Origin: a virus
IMG/VR virus record: IMGVR_UViG_3300010151_006521
Coordinates: 1-43,988 of that record
Strand: one strand, 5' to 3'
DNA length: 43,988 nt
Part shown: piece by piece, positions 1 through 8,382 of the stretch
How the letters are laid out: every line of letters begins with the position of its first letter
How positions within the stretch are numbered: the first letter of the stretch is position 1
Notes under the pieces: generated by a model
The model's database searches: none
What the model was told of the DNA's origin: nothing
The model's input: only the letters and a program-made list of their open reading frames with translations
Position numbers and translations under genes: made by a program

Positions 1-1647
1 CCCATAAGTGACCTTTGCCAGCGTTGAGGAGGGAACCGTGAAGTTGGCCCCATTAACCACCGCGAATGTCCCGGGGTGAACAATCTCAAAAGAATCTTCG
101 TCTAGGGATGTCGCGTTTGTGTTATTTCTGGTTCCGGCAATGACCCCAAACCCCAAGGTGGCAGCTTGCGTGGATGCGCTCAGGGTGGCTCTCCCGGCGG
201 CTGCGTTGGCGGCAGTCATCAATGATCTGCCTGTTGCGGTGGAATCAGTTACGTCGGTTGCAATAATTTCCCCCGCCCCACTGGCACAGATGGCTAGATT
301 CCCGTTAGCGTCTGGAACAGCAATGCTCCTAGTGCTTGAAGAATCAAAGGTGAGCTGGGCATACCCCCCGGAGGGGCCATCCATCCTAATCATGTTGGAG
401 CCACTCGCGGGGTCGATTGTGATATTCCCGGTGAAGGTGTCCCCTGCGATATTGGCAGCCGCAAGTGCCGTCCGGAATGCCGAGGCTGAGGTTACCCCCC
501 TCCCGTCTCCGTCCACCAGCTTCTCAGTGCTACCCCCGCCATGGGGAAGCTGAAACTTGGTGGTGTTCGCCGCGTCCTCCAAGGCGAGTTTTGCGCCAGA
601 GCTAAAGTTGTAACCCTCTGATGTAGAAGAGGTCACCAAAGTCTTGGCGAATGTCGGGGAGTCGGCAGCAGCCACTCCTAGAGCGGTTCTGAATGCCCCG
701 GCGTCCGTTATTCCCCCTCCATCTCCAAGAACAACCGTCCCATCCGCATCAGGCCATGTCACTGCGCGGTTGTCAGTGAGGGTGCCATGGTCGATCTCCG
801 AGTAATAAGAGGACGCCGTGTTGTATAGGCGCACCTTGGACCCCGTGAGAACCTCGAACATGTTGCTGCCCGAGTGCCTAGCCGAAAGGATAACAGCGCC
901 AGCCGCCTGATTGTTATCCGCGATAAGGCCCACCCCGCTGCTGCCTGCGTTATAGAAGTTCCCCCCAATTCCGCTGGCCCCCGTGTTCGATCCATACACT
1001 GCGGTGCCGCTGCCGCCCGAGGAAAGTCCAGATATCCCCTTGCCGCTGCTGCCTGTGGCTGTCGCATAAACTGCTTTTGTCGAGCCAGTTGACGCAAAAT
1101 TAGCCTCCCCGGTAGAGCCCCGCTTTACGACCTTGCTGACTGTGGCCGCAGCGGTTGCATCGCTAACTTCTGCGCTGGTATGGGTGTGCGATGTGGCGGC
1201 CTTTCCCGAGATGGCCGTGGCATTAGTTGCAACATCAGCGGTGAGCGTTGCAAGATCGCTAACGAGATCGGTAACCGTGTTTTGGGCCTGCGCTCCAGTG
1301 TGGTTGGCACGGGCAAGAAGGGTCGCGGTGGTCTGCCCACTGTCCTCAATAAGGCCGTCGGCCTTGGACATGAAAAGGTTTCCGGCAGTTGGGGTCCCGT
1401 AGATTTTCGTGTAGATCCCAGTAAGGAAAGTCGTGACCCAAGCGGTGGTTGGGATTTTCAACGAGTTGTCGGACGCGCTGACCGGAGTGGTGGTCGTTGG
1501 GGCTCCAGTGAAGATGGGAGAGGCCAAGTTCGCGACCTGAGCGCCGTCTTGGTAAATAGTCTGCCCCCGGACCTCAGCCCACTGAGTTCCAGATTTGCCA
1601 AGTTTCCCTGTGTTGTTGGCGCTGGGGATTACATTTGGAGTAGCCAT
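1..1647 (-). CDS. Tail fibre / receptor-binding protein, C-terminally incomplete
   Basis: An uninterrupted frame of 549 codons runs from ATG at 1647 off the left edge, so no stop is seen. The N-terminus (about residues 5-40) has the GKLGKSGTQWAEVRGQTIY pattern typical of phage tail fibres and spike stems, where a loop-strand repeat packs along a trimeric shaft. About residues 265-290 contain LTDNRAVTWPDADGTVVL, the 'LTANRTWTLPDASGTI' type repeat common in tail fibres. Much of the rest is Gly/Ser/Thr/Ala-rich with short repeats, and residues near 370-385 (DTFTGNITIDPASGSNMI) resemble fibre beta-repeats. It is the distal gene of the minus-strand virion operon, 4 bp after its neighbour. Role: host recognition at the tail. 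The receptor cannot be inferred. The fibre identity is firm from composition and motifs; whether it is a main or side fibre is not. Confidence 0.85.
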   Translation of the reverse strand, partial: MATPNVIPSANNTGKLGKSGTQWAEVRGQTIYQDGAQVANLASPIFTGAPTTTTPVSASDNSLKIPTTAWVTTFLTGIYTKIYGTPTAGNLFMSKADGLIEDSGQTTATLLARANHTGAQAQNTVTDLVSDLATLTADVATNATAISGKAATSHTHTSAEVSDATAAATVSKVVKRGSTGEANFASTGSTKAVYATATGSSGKGISGLSSGGSGTAVYGSNTGASGIGGNFYNAGSSGVGLIADNNQAAGAVILSARHSGSNMFEVLTGSKVRLYNTASSYYSEIDHGTLTDNRAVTWPDADGTVVLGDGGGITDAGAFRTALGVAAADSPTFAKTLVTSSTSEGYNFSSGAKLALEDAANTTKFQLPHGGGSTEKLVDGDGRGVTSASAFRTALAAANIAGDTFTGNITIDPASGSNMIRMDGPSGGYAQLTFDSSSTRSIAVPDANGNLAICASGAGEIIATDVTDSTATGRSLMTAANAAAGRATLSASTQAATLGFGVIAGTRNNTNATSLDEDSFEIVHPGTFAVVNGANFTVPSSTLAKVTYG

Positions 1648-1651
1648 TGCA

Positions 1652-1936
1652 TTAAGTGGAATTAACGATTAAATCTTCTGAGGAGTAGCCAGAAACGGTG
1701 AAGAGGGAGTTGGTTATCGGAGAGGCCACGATGGTTATGTCCCCGTTCTCGTCATCCTCCACCCAGACTGAGGAAACGCCCCTGAAGCCGTTACCCGTAT
1801 CACAGGGCGTCAAGTCAGAGCCTGCAAGGACCCATGGGGCTTCTGTGCCGCTGGCTCCTTTGCCTCCTCCTAAAAGCTCTGTTCCTGATCGGGTAATCAC
1901 GGTCCTAATGGTATGATAATTAAGGCGATCTAACAA
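1652..1936 (-). CDS. Small virion-module protein of unknown function
   Basis: A 94-residue protein I do not recognise. It is rich in Gly, Ser, Thr, Val and acidic residues with a probable beta-rich C-terminal half (DDENGDITIVASPITNSLFTV), the composition often seen in small tail or fibre-associated proteins. Its start overlaps the end of the upstream gene by 17 bp, and its TAA lies 4 bp before the tail-fibre ATG, so it is almost certainly co-transcribed and coupled. A start further downstream is possible. Position suggests a tail accessory or fibre chaperone role, but nothing in the sequence proves this. Confidence 0.6.
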   Translation of the reverse strand: MLDRLNYHTIRTVITRSGTELLGGGKGASGTEAPWVLAGSDLTPCDTGNGFRGVSSVWVEDDENGDITIVASPITNSLFTVSGYSSEDLIVNST

Positions 1937-2222
1937 TTGGATTTCTCTGTTGGATGGGGATGGTGAACCTCAGGACAACACCTTTGTCCTCGTTAGTCGT
2001 GGTGACCGTTCCCACCCCGGTGTTTGTTCTGGTCTCCGTTACGTCACCCACCTTGGCTTCGGTGGTGGTGACGGGGTCGAGGAGGTTGGTTGTCTCTTCA
2101 CTTACAAGGGTCGGGGAGGATACTTTCCTAGTCGTCGAAGCGTCATACTCCTGCGTGGATGTCTGCCCCTTGAACTGCTCGCCATCCGTTACCCGTTTAG
2201 TTATGTTGTCTGAACTAGCCAT
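1920..2222 (-). CDS. Small Thr-rich virion-module protein of unknown function
   Basis: A 100-residue protein rich in Thr, Val and Glu with repeated TTT/TETRT runs (VTTTEAKVGDVTETRTNTG, VGTVTTTNEDKG), suggesting beta-strand repeats. It resembles the Thr-rich second half of the upstream 138-residue protein (TRTNNASEGDGTTTTTR), so the two may be related parts of one connector or tail decoration. The 5 bp gap upstream and 17 bp overlap downstream show tight operon packing. No catalytic motif or membrane segment is visible. Function unknown; structural by context. Confidence 0.6.
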   Translation of the reverse strand: MASSDNITKRVTDGEQFKGQTSTQEYDASTTRKVSSPTLVSEETTNLLDPVTTTEAKVGDVTETRTNTGVGTVTTTNEDKGVVLRFTIPIQQRNPIVRSP

Positions 2223-2227
2223 ATTTT

Positions 2228-2644
2228 TTACGCGTCTGCGTCTCCGTAAGTGTAATTCACCTCCTCCCAGCTATTGTCGCCCCCGCCCCCGGTTGTTGTG
2301 ACCTTGGGGTGGGTGATAGTTGTGCTTTCGGTGTGATTTCTGTAGACCCTTGCGACCCTCGTGGCGTCGTTGGTCTTGGTTGCAACTTCTTGCGAGTGGG
2401 GGCCAGCGGTGAGGTCTGCCACTCCAGAGGACCTTGTGGTGGTCGTGGTCCCGTCGCCCTCGGACGCATTGTTGGTCCTAGTGACGACATTGATGTCCGT
2501 CCCCGTGACCATATTCACCTCAAAGTCAACGGCCTCGGGGAGAAGGACAATAACGCCCTCCTGACGCATTTCGTAACATGCGTCATTGATTTCTTGCAGG
2601 GCCTGCTTGACTGCGGCCTTTAGCTTGGTGGCGTCTGCGATCAT
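2228..2644 (-). CDS. Probable tail/connector accessory protein, unknown
   Basis: A 138-residue protein. Residues 1-40 form an amphipathic helix-rich segment (TKLKAAVKQALQEINDAC), and residues 50-138 are Thr/Gly/Asn-rich and likely beta-structured. The ATG follows the TAA of the upstream adaptor-like gene with no spacer, so translation is probably coupled. A helical head followed by a beta domain downstream of the adaptors fits a head-tail completion or short tail component. I cannot assign a named family. Confidence 0.6.
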   Translation of the reverse strand: MIADATKLKAAVKQALQEINDACYEMRQEGVIVLLPEAVDFEVNMVTGTDINVVTRTNNASEGDGTTTTTRSSGVADLTAGPHSQEVATKTNDATRVARVYRNHTESTTITHPKVTTTGGGGDNSWEEVNYTYGDADA

Positions 2645-3580
2645 TTAATATCCGGGTCTGGTTCTTGCATAGTTTGCAGGAGATCCCCTATTGGGCTGCA
2701 TGGTCCTGTTTATCGCCGCGATGGCCGAAATCCCCCTCTGGAGGGAGATTTCCCTTTCCTCCTTGGTCCCTTCCCAGATGGGCGTGATGGAAAGGTCGCT
2801 GAGAGCCAATGGCAGAACGTGAGGCCTGACATACTGGTCGGGGACCGCCACCGCCACTGCTCCGTCCATTTCGGATAGATCGTGTGTTGGCGCGTCGAGG
2901 ACGGCATCAAAAATGATGGTCATTTCCTTGTCTGGGATAGGGTCAAGGCGGATCATCATCCTTGCCTCGTCCTTTTGGGAGACGCCCGTATTCTCAATGA
3001 CATACCTAGTGGGGTCCCCAAACTTCTGGACAGAGCTTGAGGATGCCGTGGTCCCCAAGGTCCCTGAGAACGCCCTCATTCTTCTTTCTGCCCCGATGAA
3101 CCGTAGGCCATCCTCGTCCCTGTAAAGGGTGATCCCGGTGTCTAGGATTCTGGGGTGATTCACCAACCGATTGATGCTCTGGTCAGTGAGCATGATGGTG
3201 TCGAAATGGATGGTGGCGGAAACGGACCCGGTGGACCCGCGAAACTGATTCAACATCTTGGGAGTCCCCGTCACCGAGATGATCTCATTCATGTTTGTCT
3301 CCCCGCCAATCTCAAGCGCCGCCCCCAGATGGTAGTCCTGTAAGCTCGCCCCGGTCATGTCGTTGCCGCCATTTGTAGCGGTGAACGTGATAGTTTCCTT
3401 GGCCCTGATAAGGTGCGACACTGTCGTCATCCTCATGTTTTCCGGGGCTGCGATAAACCAGTTGAATACGGCAGAGTTGATGCAATCGAGGAGAACCAAG
3501 CGGTCCTCAACGCTCATCTGGGATAGAGTTTTACTACCCGTCCACCTCGCAAGCCTCTGTGCTAATTCCTGAACGGTCAT
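2645..3580 (-). CDS. Head-tail adaptor-like protein (copy 2)
   Basis: A 311-residue protein. Residues 1-50 are helical (VQELAQRLARWTGSKTLSQM, then a helix with LLDCINSAVFNWF), the middle (about 55-255) is beta-rich, and the C-terminus (about 270-300) is again helical (EGTKEEREISLQRGISAIAA). This helix / beta insert / C-terminal helix order is what I know from podoviral head-to-tail adaptor or tail-tubular-A-like proteins (SU10-type). The second protein upstream has the same architecture, so they look like ancient paralogues. Position directly downstream of capsid genes supports a connector role: docking to the portal or forming the next ring. Family assignment rests on architecture and synteny, not on a diagnostic motif. 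Confidence 0.55.
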   Translation of the reverse strand: MTVQELAQRLARWTGSKTLSQMSVEDRLVLLDCINSAVFNWFIAAPENMRMTTVSHLIRAKETITFTATNGGNDMTGASLQDYHLGAALEIGGETNMNEIISVTGTPKMLNQFRGSTGSVSATIHFDTIMLTDQSINRLVNHPRILDTGITLYRDEDGLRFIGAERRMRAFSGTLGTTASSSSVQKFGDPTRYVIENTGVSQKDEARMMIRLDPIPDKEMTIIFDAVLDAPTHDLSEMDGAVAVAVPDQYVRPHVLPLALSDLSITPIWEGTKEEREISLQRGISAIAAINRTMQPNRGSPANYARTRPGY

Positions 3581-3592
3581 GGTCGGGGGCGG

Positions 3593-4357
3593 TTATTCTT
3601 CATCTTCCTTGGCGGCGAATTGTTTTCTGAGCTGCTCGGCCATGTGGGACTTGGTCCCCATCTCCGGGTCAGTGACTTGCAACGATTGCAAGGACCTCGC
3701 GGCGTCCTGCTCAAACATGGGGATCTTGTCCTTCTCAAAGAAGAAGTGGGATCTCATTGCATACATTCTAGCAAGGGGGAGAAGGATTGTCTCTACCGCA
3801 TCTCCCGGGACGGCGGTCACTTCTGCCCCCGTCCAAGCCTTAACCGTGGCTGTGTCGTATGAATCAGCCTTCTTGGCAACGATCATCGATACCCCTACTG
3901 ATGCTGCTGGCGCTGGCTTGATCACCAAGGTTACCAAGGATGAGTCCCTGCCTGAGTCCTCAGACCCCCTCCGCGTCCTGACAAAGTAATAGCTGGGAGC
4001 AGGAACCCCCGCCTCAACGGCCTGAGTCTCTGTTTTCCCGTAAAACCTCTGGAAGAACTGGTTGAACTCGGATTCATCAGTGATCCTATGTAGTTCCCTG
4101 CCTGTTGCTGTTATCCAGACGGGCCCAATTAGTTCATTTGCCCCAAGGAGGGCGAAGAGGTCCTTTGTGGTTTCCCCGCCTGCAAACGTAAGGTCCCCCT
4201 GCTCCTTGCGAAAATAGTCCAGAGGGCTCTGGTGCATAAGTTGCAACGCAGAGTTGATCGCCGTGGTGGCGTCCTCGTAGATGTAGTCAGGAATGGTCCC
4301 GGCCCCCTCCAACCAGAGGACCCGTAACACATTGTCTCTAAGCTCTTTAAGAGTCAT
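3593..4357 (-). CDS. Head-tail adaptor-like protein (copy 1)
   Basis: A 254-residue protein beginning with a helical segment (TLKELRDNVLRVLWLEGAG), then DYIYEDATTAINSALQLM, a central beta-rich part containing the short VPAPSYYFVR motif near residue 125, and a C-terminal helical hairpin (ILLPLARMYAMRSHFFFEKD, then AARSLQSLQ). This matches the general plan of the SU10-type phage adaptor family: N- and C-terminal helices line the ring that extends the portal, and the beta insert faces outward. It lies 13 bp before the second adaptor-like gene. Likely role: completing the portal after packaging. A neck or stopper protein is the main alternative. Confidence 0.6.
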   Translation of the reverse strand: MTLKELRDNVLRVLWLEGAGTIPDYIYEDATTAINSALQLMHQSPLDYFRKEQGDLTFAGGETTKDLFALLGANELIGPVWITATGRELHRITDESEFNQFFQRFYGKTETQAVEAGVPAPSYYFVRTRRGSEDSGRDSSLVTLVIKPAPAASVGVSMIVAKKADSYDTATVKAWTGAEVTAVPGDAVETILLPLARMYAMRSHFFFEKDKIPMFEQDAARSLQSLQVTDPEMGTKSHMAEQLRKQFAAKEDEE

Positions 4358-4363
4358 AGTCTA

Positions 4364-4381
4364 CTACCCTCCGGAGGGTGG
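4364..4381. repeat. CCCTCCGGAGGG palindrome, capsid/adaptor junction copy
   Basis: Reads CTACCCTCCGGAGGGTGG, one mismatch from the perfect intergenic palindrome at 31744. On the minus strand it encodes Pro-Pro-Ser-Gly-Gly-stop, ending the gene that contains it. Confidence 0.8.
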
Positions 4382-4690
4382 TGACAGTTTGGCGGGTAAC
4401 TCCCTAGCCACCTTCTTCTTGGCGGCCTTCTTGGCGGCCACAGACTTCAGGATAAGCGGGACTACCCGCATTTTCCTCCCGTGGCAGAAGGGGATAACGA
4501 CGGAGCAGGCTTCGTTGAAGTCCTCCCGGTCCTCATCTTTGGAGAGGTCGTATGTGCGCCCACCGAGGACCCAGATTTCCTTCTCCATTCCCGGGACCTT
4601 GGATTTAAGGAAGTCCCCGTGGCGCGTTCCGTATTTGGTGGGGGCATATTCACCCCGGTCAGGATACTGCAATACTGCTAAAATAGCCAT
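4364..4690 (-). CDS. Small protein between capsid and adaptor genes, unknown
   Basis: A 108-residue protein with basic, Lys/Ala-rich C-terminal sequence (AAKKAAKKKVARELPAK), suggesting contact with DNA or an acidic partner. The N-terminal part (ILAVLQYPDRGEYAP) is not recognised. The last residues PPSGG and the stop are encoded by an almost perfect 18-bp palindrome (4364-4381) that recurs elsewhere, so the C-terminus may have been created or replaced by that element. It lies just downstream of the capsid gene's terminator, so its expression depends on read-through or an unrecognised promoter. It could be a capsid cement or head-completion protein by location only. Confidence 0.55.
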   Translation of the reverse strand: MAILAVLQYPDRGEYAPTKYGTRHGDFLKSKVPGMEKEIWVLGGRTYDLSKDEDREDFNEACSVVIPFCHGRKMRVVPLILKSVAAKKAAKKKVARELPAKLSPPSGG

Positions 4691-4705
4691 ATCGGGAATA
4701 TAGCG

Positions 4706-4744
4706 AAAAAGGGCCCCGGTTGCAAGAATTGCAACGCGGGGCCC
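4706..4744 (-). terminator. Intrinsic terminator after the major capsid gene
   Basis: On the minus strand an 8-bp GC stem (4711-4718 with 4737-4744) continues after a one-base bulge into a 7-bp stem of GTTGCAA/TTGCAAC with a 3-base loop, then five T (4706-4710). It lies 36 bp after the capsid stop codon, as expected for a terminator that caps the abundant capsid transcript and lowers expression of the connector and tail genes behind it. The upper stem is built from two copies of the over-represented hexamer TTGCAA. Confidence 0.9.
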
Positions 4745-4779
4745 CTTGAGTTTATTTCCTTACCCTAAGGGATCAGGGG

Positions 4780-6312
4780 TTAGCTGGTCACGGTCGGGAA
4801 CGGGACTCCTGCGTATTGCAGTGCGTGAGTCAGGATAAGGTATCCCGGCCTACGCCCAGCAGCATCTTGCACAGGCTCCTGTCCGAAGACGGAGGTGACG
4901 AAGATGTCCTTCACGAAGCCTCCCTCATGGGAGTCCTCAGAACGCTGGTTGCGATACTTGCCGTATGCACGACGAGCAGCCTGCTTGCCCATGAGCAAGG
5001 TGTGTCCGTAGGGAACTCCATGCTGATTCACAAGGTAGATACTGGCTGTTCCAGCATCGTGGGTTTCGGTGTGGATGTCGCCGTCGAAAGCGGGAAGCGA
5101 ATGGAAGTCGCCATCACTGTTATCGCTCGCTTGGAACTTGTCAGCCACGGTCAACAGGTTCCCAGAATTGGCCTCTAATTCGTAGTAGCCGATTTTGTTC
5201 GCGTGGGTAGCCGCGTTGGAGTGGTTCACAACGGCAACAAGAAAGTTCCCGCTACCATACAAGCTGCTTGCGGCAGCCAGAGTGTCAGTTGCAAGGAACT
5301 TGAACGCGAAGAGCGGGAAATACTTGAAATAAGAAGGGGCCGTAAGGGCTCCTGCCGTTTCAGATCCGCCGCCAGCAATTCTAAGGGATGCAACGCCAGT
5401 AGTGGTGTTGGTCATGAACCCATCGGTGGTCGAGCAACCAAGCTCTGCCTTGGGGTTCAGCGGAGAAGCAATCGCACCGTATCCGTCATGGTCGATGGGA
5501 TTGTATTTCTTGATGATATTGCCCCGGACATCGGAATACCCACCAGCGAAAAGCAGGTTGGAGTAAGCGTCCGGACCAGCCTGTTCGTGAGCGTCCTTGT
5601 AATCGCCGTCCTGCTCAAGAGAGAACAGAGCGTCGGTGGTCGCAACAGTGCAGTAGCGGTTGATCGCGTTGCCGTTCTTGTCGCGTCCCATCTTCGCAGG
5701 GCTCCCGCCAAGGCGAGAAAGCTGCGTATTGGAAGAGACGATGCCGTCCCAGTCAAGGGTGTCAGCACTGAACAGAGCGTCTGAATCAGCTTTGCTGTTG
5801 GCGATGATGTGGTTTGCAGCGCCGCCGTGGTGCAGGAAGCTCATAAACAGCTTCTCGCTCTTATTGCGGCCCATCCACTTGCCAAGCTCGCGGGGGATGC
5901 CTACGGCGATTTCGCCGCGCATTCCCATGAACTCTTCAGCGCGTTCGGTGAAACGAACGCCGTGGCGCATGAAGTCCACGGACAGGGTTGCGGAGTTGAT
6001 CTTGATCGACTCAAAAGCATCACCGTCATCGAAAAGCTCATCACCGTGCTTGGGCTCATTGTAGAGACCAGCCATTGTGGTGAACGTAATCTTCTGACCG
6101 CGACCTTTAGTGGTGTCGGTGACCGTTTGCAAGATAGCGTCGTTGCCGCCTTCAAGGGGAGCGAAGAAGTCAGTGGTCTGTTCGTAGACCTCGACTCCTT
6201 TGCGCCACAACTCTCGGACCGCCCCGGCGTTACCGAATGCGTTTGCTGGGTCGTTGGAAAGGGCGTTGCCGATTCCCTGACCCGTAACATTAGATGAATG
6301 GAAATCAGCCAT
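4780..6312 (-). CDS. Major capsid protein (N4 gp56-like)
   Basis: A 510-residue protein. Residues about 74-81 (KITFTTMA) and 110-135 (LSVDFMRHGVRFTERAEEFM) followed by a helix containing RELGKWMGRNKSEKLFMSF match the pattern I know from N4 gp56-like HK97-fold capsid proteins, where strands of the P domain precede the long spine helix. Length is in the range of podoviral major capsid proteins. It lies directly downstream of the acidic scaffold gene and has the strongest terminator of the minus-strand block behind it, as expected for the most abundant virion protein. The leader lacks a Shine-Dalgarno sequence and has an A/C-rich tract with a small hairpin (6336-6353). It forms the icosahedral shell. 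Confidence 0.85.
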   Translation of the reverse strand: MADFHSSNVTGQGIGNALSNDPANAFGNAGAVRELWRKGVEVYEQTTDFFAPLEGGNDAILQTVTDTTKGRGQKITFTTMAGLYNEPKHGDELFDDGDAFESIKINSATLSVDFMRHGVRFTERAEEFMGMRGEIAVGIPRELGKWMGRNKSEKLFMSFLHHGGAANHIIANSKADSDALFSADTLDWDGIVSSNTQLSRLGGSPAKMGRDKNGNAINRYCTVATTDALFSLEQDGDYKDAHEQAGPDAYSNLLFAGGYSDVRGNIIKKYNPIDHDGYGAIASPLNPKAELGCSTTDGFMTNTTTGVASLRIAGGGSETAGALTAPSYFKYFPLFAFKFLATDTLAAASSLYGSGNFLVAVVNHSNAATHANKIGYYELEANSGNLLTVADKFQASDNSDGDFHSLPAFDGDIHTETHDAGTASIYLVNQHGVPYGHTLLMGKQAARRAYGKYRNQRSEDSHEGGFVKDIFVTSVFGQEPVQDAAGRRPGYLILTHALQYAGVPFPTVTS

Positions 6313-6335
6313 TGTCTTAGGTGGTTGTTAATTGG

Positions 6336-6353
6336 GTTGGTTTGAGGACCAAC
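6336..6353 (-). promoter_or_regulatory. Hairpin in capsid gene leader
   Basis: A 6-bp stem GTTGGT/ACCAAC with a 6-base loop lies in the 58-bp gap between scaffold and capsid genes. The rest of the leader up to the ATG at 6312 is A/C-rich with no GGAGG-like site. Possible roles are transcript processing or stability, or keeping the start accessible; this is inference. Confidence 0.4.
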
Positions 6354-6370
6354 GGCTCACCCCTTCAATA

Positions 6371-7639
6371 TCATTCGGCCAATCCCGACCTGAAAACCTT
6401 GTCTGCTAATTCGTCAAAGTCATCAGGGCTAGTGATTTTCGCCACCTGATCAGAAAGTGTAGCCGCCTGTCCAGTTTGGACGCCAGCAGTGCGCGAAGCG
6501 CCGCTGGCTGCGGGTAGTTGGCCGGGCTTTTCAGTCCTTGGGGGCTGGGGCGAAGGGGATTTCTGCTGAGGCGTAGCTTGCTTTTGCTCTGGAGGGGCCT
6601 TTGGGGGGCCTCCCATATTTGGCGCTATATTAAGCTCCTTTGCGACCATTTGAGCGATCAAAACGGGCTTATTAGCGTCAAAGTAGCGATTATCGTCAGT
6701 GTCCCGAAGGGCCGCGTCGATCTCTGTTGCTCTGGCGTAGAACTCTGATCCTTCGTTTCCGAATTCTGGATAAAGCTCGTTTGCTTTTGCAACTGCGGAA
6801 TCAAAAGCATGATCGTGCTCATTTACTGCTGCCGTCGCTTCTTGTTCTTCACGACTGGCGAGCAATTCCATAAGCTCTTCAGTTTCGCCAAGCTGATCCA
6901 TTACGTCTGCGGCCTCATCAAGGTCGCCGTCACGGAGTGCTTGGCTATGCTTTTTGCGAAGGTCCTTTAGTTCCTGCTTGGCCTCAGAAAAGGTTATCTG
7001 AGATACCGGGTCGTCCTCTTCTGCCTCTTGAGCGTCGTCTTCTTCAACTGGCTCAATTCGGGCTGTCGGTCTCTCTTCAATGCCTAACCGCTGTCTTGCA
7101 ATATCAAGTGCCTGTGAAAGGTTGATCGGTGCATCAGCGGCATCTGCGGCCTTCATTATTCGCAATGCCTCAGCATCCACTTGCTCTGTCGGACGTAATC
7201 GGAATTGTGGGATTTTCTCCCCCTCCTCTTCTACGTCTTCGGCTCCGTCTGGCTGACTTTCTTCTGCAACTTGCTCTTGCTCAACGGGTTGCTCTTCTCG
7301 TTGCTCTGGCTCTCCCTCCGGGGGGGCCTGCGCCTCCTCCTCATTCGTAGCCGTTTCCTCAGAACCCTGTTCATTTTCGAGGTTCTGCAAGAGTCCGGGG
7401 TTTTGCTCAATCTCGGCCATTAAGGCCTCGTATTCAGCTATGTCCCCGGCATCAGATATCCTGTCTGCCATTGACGGTGTGGCTTGTTCAGCAGTTTCCT
7501 GCTGGCTATCCACCTCGCCCGAACCCCCCAGATCGTCATTCCCGATCTCGGGTGCATTTTCTTGGATGCTTTCAGTGTCTGGGGCGGCTGCCTCCTCAAC
7601 TGCTATATTTTCTCCCGAATGGGCCTCTGCCTCACTCAT
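6371..7639 (-). CDS. Capsid scaffolding protein
   Basis: A 422-residue very acidic protein. Residues 1-170 are Glu/Gln/Asp/Pro-rich and low-complexity, residues about 195-300 are a charged helical region (EAKQELKDLRKKHSQAL, then ETEELMELLASREEQEA) with coiled-coil character, and the C-terminus is Pro/Gln/Ser-rich with a short helical end. Scaffolds that line the inside of procapsids and leave or are degraded after assembly have this make-up, and its place between portal and capsid genes is canonical. I chose ATG 7639 (MSEAEAHSG): a start 25 codons upstream would add a basic, aromatic stretch unlike the rest and would overlap the divergent gene at 7693. No protease domain is visible. Confidence 0.75.
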   Translation of the reverse strand: MSEAEAHSGENIAVEEAAAPDTESIQENAPEIGNDDLGGSGEVDSQQETAEQATPSMADRISDAGDIAEYEALMAEIEQNPGLLQNLENEQGSEETATNEEEAQAPPEGEPEQREEQPVEQEQVAEESQPDGAEDVEEEGEKIPQFRLRPTEQVDAEALRIMKAADAADAPINLSQALDIARQRLGIEERPTARIEPVEEDDAQEAEEDDPVSQITFSEAKQELKDLRKKHSQALRDGDLDEAADVMDQLGETEELMELLASREEQEATAAVNEHDHAFDSAVAKANELYPEFGNEGSEFYARATEIDAALRDTDDNRYFDANKPVLIAQMVAKELNIAPNMGGPPKAPPEQKQATPQQKSPSPQPPRTEKPGQLPAASGASRTAGVQTGQAATLSDQVAKITSPDDFDELADKVFRSGLAE

Positions 7640-7692
7640 TGTGCTGGGATTTTGGTCTTTATTTGATACTTTGCAAGACTTAAATTGCAATC
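7640..7692. promoter_or_regulatory. Divergent intergenic region, scaffold / plus-strand island
   Basis: This 53-bp gap separates the minus-strand scaffold gene from the plus-strand gene at 7693 and must carry start signals for the latter. It is AT-rich compared with its surroundings and contains two TTGCAA hexamers 14 bp apart. On the plus strand TTGATA (5 of 6 to a -35 box) is visible, but no good -10 fits with enough room before the start codon. No confident promoter can be named. Confidence 0.35.
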
Positions 7693-8382
7693 GTGGCCAC
7701 TCCAGCAATCCCATCGGCGGAATTTAACTTCCCAAACCTGCTCTCTCCTCCGCCGGGACTGACGGTTGATGAGATGGATGTGGGGCAGGCATTTACCCAA
7801 AATGCCAACTCCACAAACGAGGGAACAGACAAGCTAAGGTCCCTGTTGATATATTTCCACATGTTTGAAGAGGTGGAACTTGTTGATAATAATGGCTTTA
7901 AGAGGGTTTGCTTGGTTAGGAGAACGGGCAAAGAGGAGGCTCCCACCACATGCTCCTTGGGGACCTTGTTTACCGACCCCACCGATGGCGATAAGAGATA
8001 CTTGCAACAGGGGACGGTGAATTCTCTTACCGCTCACACAGTAATTGGCGGGGAGGACACCAGCTTCCACCCAGAGACGAGCAGTTTGTTTGTCAGGCTA
8101 AACATAACAATGGAAACCGAGGGGGAAGGGGAAGATGCCTTTTTCACCGGGTTGTGGGCGGCCAATTCCCCCCCGGAACTGGTTCAAGACGTATCCACCC
8201 CTATTGATGATGAGATTCGCTCCAGCAAGCCTTCGGACCTTAACATTTACGCCCCCTTGGGGAGATGGGACGAAAACACAAACGGGGATCTGGTTTGGAG
8301 CCCTGAAGGGTGCGGGGCGGTCACCTTCCAGATATGTCTGCTAAACGCCTATTGGGCCCAAGCCCATTACTTTAGGTCATAA
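7693..8382 (+). CDS. Plus-strand island gene 1, unknown
   Basis: A 229-residue protein I do not recognise, starting with GTG at 7693 (MATPAIPSAEFNFP); no ATG fits before residue 28. It is rich in Glu, Asp, Thr, Pro and aromatics with alternating hydrophobic patterns (SLFVRLNITMETEGEG, GAVTFQICLLNAYWAQA), suggesting a beta-sandwich. No signal peptide, transmembrane segment or catalytic motif is visible. Its stop overlaps the next ATG (TAATG), so the two genes are coupled. Both run against the flanking virion genes, as for a moron-like insertion; a decoration or tail-associated protein is the most plausible guess. Confidence 0.7.
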   Translation: MATPAIPSAEFNFPNLLSPPPGLTVDEMDVGQAFTQNANSTNEGTDKLRSLLIYFHMFEEVELVDNNGFKRVCLVRRTGKEEAPTTCSLGTLFTDPTDGDKRYLQQGTVNSLTAHTVIGGEDTSFHPETSSLFVRLNITMETEGEGEDAFFTGLWAANSPPELVQDVSTPIDDEIRSSKPSDLNIYAPLGRWDENTNGDLVWSPEGCGAVTFQICLLNAYWAQAHYFRS

